Source of the DNA: Erythrocercus mccallii
Lineage: Eukaryota; Chordata; Aves; Passeriformes; Dicruridae
DNA length: 64,000 bases
Direction of reading: 5' to 3'
Assembly (NCBI GenBank): GCA_013397435.1
Contig: VZRG01001485.1
Span: 12,089-76,088, forward strand
Shown here: one piece after another, positions 59,501 through 64,000 of the stretch
How positions within the stretch are numbered: position 1 is the first letter of the stretch
Layout: each line of letters starts with the position of its first letter
Made by a program: the position numbers and the translations under genes
Notes under the pieces: generated by a model
Told to the model about the DNA's origin: nothing
What the model saw: the letters and a program-made list of their open reading frames with translations, nothing else
Databases searched by the model: none

Positions 59501-60444
59501 CATGCCTTTAAGCTCTCACGGCTGCAGGCACACACCCCCCAGCACAGCCACACTGGCAAGCTGAGCACAAACGAGATAAAAGGCTCAACAAATGTGACTT
59601 TCTTTAGAAGCCTTCTGGCCTGTCACCTACCCTGCACGCGAAGCGCGGAGAATTAATGGCTGGGGCTGTTTGCTGAAGTGGCAGCAGTCTGGAGGCTGGG
59701 ATAAGTGACTCCAGTAAATGAGGGATTTGCTGCCAGCTGCTGGCACAAGGGATGCTGTGGGTTTGTGCGTGTCTAACTGCTCGGATCAGAGAGAACCAAC
59801 ACAAACTCCTCTGGCCCAGCTTCAAATGGCCTGGGATGGTCTTTCTGTCCATTTATTTATTGCAAAACAGGGAGGAGTCAACTATGCTTGAGTCAGCTGC
59901 TCCAGAAACAAAAGAAATAAACAAATTTGTGACCTAAACACAGTGGTTCTTTAATTTTTAAAGTACACAATTGTGGGGTTCGGGGGAATTTTTCTTCAGA
60001 ATATAAGAAACAGTATGCACTGACAGCTTCTCATTTACAGAGAAAGTTAATAAAAAGCAGATGGAGGTCATAATACAGCAACTACAATACATGCTGCAAT
60101 TAATCTGGCACTCCAAACAATAAACACAATGTCAGCAAGAGACTCACTTTAAATCTCTAAGTCAATTACAGACTGAGTGCCTCAGCAACACATTACAGAA
60201 ATTATTGACATTTACAAAGTTGCACTGAGGTAAGAAATCCTTCAGCTGCAACAGGGACTCTGTAGCTTAATTAGGAACCTGCATACCTAGAGTGAGTACT
60301 TGGAGAAGTATTTAAACTAAAAAGACTTTTTCCCTCAAAATATTCACAAGGTAAACATTATAAATACAGAAAACAGCAGAACTTTTCCACCTTTACATCT
60401 CACCCTGAGGAGAGCTGCCATTAGCCAAAGAAAAAACCAGAAAA

Positions 60445-60460
60445 TGCACGTGCATGCACG
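60445..60460. repeat. Overlapping palindromes with E-box
   Basis: TGCACGTGCA (60445-60454) overlaps CGTGCATGCACG (60449-60460), both perfect palindromes. It contains CACGTG and TGCATG in the BICC1 5' intron, with no exon nearby. Confidence 0.85.
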
Positions 60461-62888
60461 CATTTCAAATGGTGAAATACGCAAATATTGTCACTCTTGT
60501 CAAGTTATATAAAAAAATAAACAAGAGGATAGTGAGGCATAGGAAGTTTGGGGCTCAGAAAAATGGTGGCAGTGCTGTTTCATTTGAAATGCTGAGAAAA
60601 ATCAAAGAAAATCATCATTGTTTCAAGTTCTACATCCACAGTTGGGAGGAAAAAATAAAAAATCCCTGTGTTAGTTTACCAGTAACTGTTTCTCTAAAGA
60701 AAAAAAAAAATTATAGCCACTTTCCAGCCATCTCCTACAAATATTTCATTTCCCACCAATCTGAAGCAGGAAAATGTAGAGACAGCTGTGGACAAACAAT
60801 GTACATCAGCTGAAAATTGTCCCCACAGTTTAGCTGCCTAAATACTTGTGGGAGAAGACAAGTTTTCCATTAATTGTTGCAAAATCAAATTCTAGCTCAC
60901 AAATATAGCAAAAAATCCCTTAAAATTGATAATTCAATCACTAATAAATTTATGTCATACTCAAAGTTGCCTTCAACTGATTTTTCTTGGGTAAATTCCA
61001 ACCAGTATTAAAACAAAGGAATTTTGTAAATACTTGTGTATTATACCAGGCATGAGACTTACTTCAAAAATTACCAGCAAACACTAGACTTAAAACCAGA
61101 GAATTGCTTGAGATAAGCCACAAAATATAACTCAGCACTCCCCATACTCCACCATGCCAGTCAAACTCCTGAATGCCAATGCTGGGCATAGGTTTATGTC
61201 AATATTTTGGTTACCAGCTATGGCCTCACATACCTCACTCTCTCTGGATAACCTTTAGCCTGACCATAAAAAAAAAAAAAAGAAAAAGCGGTGTGTCATT
61301 AGGCTGATTAAGGCACCGGCAACTGAAAGAGGTCAGCAAGACAAAAGCTCATATTAATATCGGGAAGTAGAGAGCACCATCTCTCCCCACAGCTCTTGCT
61401 GACATCTTTTCCCTGCCAGCAGATGAGAGCAGAACACCAAAGGGCACCACATGCAAACAACTGCAAGGGTTTGGAAACTGCAGTTTAGGCACTCAAGTCT
61501 AAGTTATCAGATGTTCACTTTCAGCTGCTGCTGATGTTGGTAATGACTGAGGTTAAAGTTTTAATTGCAAAAATAACAAAAGATGAAGAAGCAGAAAACA
61601 TGCAAAAAAATCTGTGTCTTTTAACGTATGTTACGAAGGCAAGAAAAAAGTTAAGAGCAAAGAGTGTCTTCTTGACAACTTCTTTTGGGCTGATATGCTG
61701 CTTACACGGCTAAGAAGCAATTTTCAATATAATGAGTCAGCAGATTAAAAGCATAACCCATTTTGTCATAGCTTTCTTATCTTTATCTGGCATTCTACCA
61801 ATAATTCATGCTATAAATGGCCTTCTCTACAGTAGTTTCTTTTGGTTTATTTTTTGTCCAACCCCATCACTCTGGAACTAACTCCATTTTTACTCATAGA
61901 ATACAAAATCCACTCCCCTCCCAAGAGTACACTGTCATGGCATTCCTACAGGGATTCCTTCTTGCAGCATCCTTCAGTAAGCAAATCCACAAGAAAATAC
62001 AAAAAAATTATGTACCCAAATGGCCACTTTCAGTATTTCTTGCCCTCACAGAAAGCACATGTCCAATCTGACAATTCAGATTTCTTTGATGTGACCAAAT
62101 GTACATCTATGAGCGAGTCAATTCACCTTTGTAATCCTCCTCAGGAGAGTACCCAGAGGCAGGAGAGCTGAACATGAGCTGTACTGCTCACTGCACTCAG
62201 CAGTAGGAACAGCAGAGAGGAACTACATACAGGAATGCATTTTGCACACGTGTAGCTACAAATTTACTGCTGGAAATCTCAGTGGGAGCTGTTTGGCATT
62301 AGAGAATTTTAAGCCAATTCCACAAAACAAGCTTGCACTTTCCTGAAGCTCAGTATTTTCACAGCTTACTTTCTTGGCTCCTACTCTCCTCCAGCACTGC
62401 AAAACCAAGTTTACATTATTTGACATTGCATTGGACAAATCCAATCAGCTGGATGAAAGCTGCACTCAAAATTAATCCTTTTTATTGCCATCTTGGTTTA
62501 CTTGCACACATTCTAGTTCTGTTTTGTGATTTTTTTAGTAGAAATTGCCAATATCCTCAGCTCCTATGGACTAGAAATTCCTATTTTGCATTCCTGGTAT
62601 TTTAAGTCATACATATGTTTTGATGCAAGGCAAGGCATCTGGTAAACGTTTAACAAATTTGAAGTGCAGCCATCAAAACTGCATCTTTATGGAAGCTGCA
62701 CAAAGATATCACATGGGAAGTGATATGTCAGACATTGAATCACTGGTCTAGGACAGTAATGAAAGTACACATCAATACAGTAGCATTTCATAAGAAAGAA
62801 CCTCAGAATTGTCTGATCTAATTTCCAAGACAAGGATATGTACTGGAAATTCATGCTGGACACCTATGAACACAAGGCTGTAATCCTG

Positions 62889-63190
62889 CCCTCCATTGTT
62901 TGGAATATGCATTTTCACCATCTTCCTCCTTAGCACCTCCCATCTGTTTTCCTGATAGCTTTACATCATCTTTGTCACTAACGCTATTATTCTACTCTTT
63001 CAAAACTCTAATTTCTTTAAGACTTCCTCTCTAACCTCACATTTCCTGCCATCCCACCTACCTCTTTCCAACTGGCTTCAGTCTCCTCATCAGACTCTCA
63101 TTTCCTCTCCATGGCTCTCCCCATTCCACTTCATTCCCAACTTTGTCCTTTCCCACAGCTTTGGTCCCATTAACAAGAGCTCATTTGCCT
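62889..63190 (+). repeat. Pyrimidine-rich block
   Basis: About 300 bases strongly biased to C and T on the plus strand (purine-rich in the BICC1 transcript direction), ending near ccctttcacag. No clean short repeat unit is visible and no exon was identified. Confidence 0.6.
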
Positions 63191-64000
63191 TTCCCTTTCA
63201 CAGGAGTTAATACAGGGAGAACATGTTGCCAACAGCCCTCTGAGGGCTGGCCGTGGTTGGCGAGCATTGCCAGATGGTTTTGGTCGCCCCAGCTAAAAGA
63301 AACCAATTCCACAGCCAAAACTATCAGAGTGCCCAACAAGCAGTTACCATAAAAACACTAATGTTTTTAAACATTAAAAATCTGGAGCAAAAAAGGTCAC
63401 CAGAACACTAGCTATGCCCAGGACTTTGTTCTCTTTAGATTTGACTTGCTTTACAGACTGTGTTAGTCTTGCCAATTAATCAAGGAATTAAATGACCAGC
63501 ATGGTTTTATACAAGGTTAAGTTTGTACAGATGAAAAGTTTAAAATCCTGAAAACTGTATTACAGCTATTTTTCTGATATTCCCTCCTACTGCTACTTCA
63601 GAAAAATCATATGATTCAAATTACAGTTTCCAGAGGAAGTCATTAAAGAGACTAGAATTTCTATCAATGATGTTTTTGTAAGTTTGCACTTGGTCTTTGG
63701 CACTGACTCTGTCTATATTTAGAATGCACAGTATAAAGAATGCTTGAAATCAAAGCACACAAAAACATCAGAATTTTACTAGTAATAGATGAAATTTGCT
63801 GGGAGAGGATGATACTCATGTACACTGTAATTTCAGAAGGTTTATAGGACTTGATCAGGGCTGGAGCAGGGAATGCAGTAGCCAGCCAGTGTCCGCAGGA
63901 AGTCCTCTTTGGGGAAGGCAGCTACAGAAACACTGTATCAAGAAACTGGAAAGACTATAATTTTTTTTTTGTCAGCTACAGAATATCACACATTAGGTAT

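Larger units (their letters stand above)
50545..64000 (-). other. 3' part of a large BICC1 5' intron
   Basis: 13.5 kb upstream of the first BICC1 exon found. I looked on the minus strand for the preceding KH1 exon (IAWPSKLKIGAK-type segment) and did not find it, so this intron is at least 13.5 kb, in keeping with the very long 5' introns of BICC1 in vertebrates. It holds small inverted repeats (53531-53559, 60445-60460), simple repeats and a pyrimidine-rich block (62889-63190). No other gene is recognisable. Short ORFs here show no domain or codon signal. Confidence 0.75.

Noticed and set aside
62377..62444. Minus-strand GAKK followed by a gt, resembling the end of the missing KH1 exon (KIGAKSKK).
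   Set aside because: The residues before it do not resemble the BICC1 KH1 sequence and the Ser-Lys is missing; coincidence.
1..64000. CRISPR arrays, tRNA/rRNA genes, prokaryotic operons or an intact retroviral genome.
   Set aside because: No regularly spaced repeats, no tRNA A/B boxes with cloverleaf arms, no rRNA sequence and no gag/pol-like frames were seen.

Overview
This window is from a bird nuclear genome. Three things point to this: an AT-rich vertebrate-style layout of short exons in long introns, a truncated CR1 LINE (the main avian retroposon), and a BICC1 gene that matches the vertebrate protein almost residue for residue. There is no bacterial, organellar or CRISPR-type content. 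Two runs of N (505 and 580 bases) show that it is a draft assembly.

The only protein-coding gene I can support is BICC1 (Bicaudal-C homolog 1), an RNA-binding translational regulator, on the minus strand. I reconstructed 18 coding exons between 50544 and 30802 from protein similarity, GT-AG splice sites and reading-phase continuity. They join without a break into 872 codons plus a stop. The N-terminal ~100 residues (start codon, early part of KH1) are not in the window and should lie beyond 64000. The exons encode, in order, the end of KH1, KH2 (GKGG loop), a KH-like domain, KH3 (GRNG loop), a second KH-like domain, a long Ser/Pro/Ala-rich linker, and a C-terminal SAM domain ending in a conserved tail.

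Layout: 1 to about 28000 is intergenic sequence downstream of BICC1. It has no recognisable protein gene but three CpG/GC-rich islands (about 15870-16180, 19386-19650, 20430-21174); the last one runs into the first gap. From about 28000 to 30801 is the probable BICC1 3' UTR, with two miR-17-family seed matches near the stop codon. From 30802 to 50544 are the BICC1 coding exons. The second gap (38748-39327) lies in an intron beside a very CpG-rich coding exon, and a CR1 fragment lies in another intron. From 50545 to 64000 is the 3' part of a large upstream intron in which I found no exon.

I did not find a novel multi-gene system. The observations most worth checking are regulatory: TGCATG (Rbfox-type) motifs and a 19-bp palindrome just downstream of the frame-neutral KH3 exon, miR-17 seed matches in the BICC1 3' UTR, a CpG-island coding exon, weak donor sites around the SAM exons, and a possible minus-strand first exon or promoter near 15870-16180.
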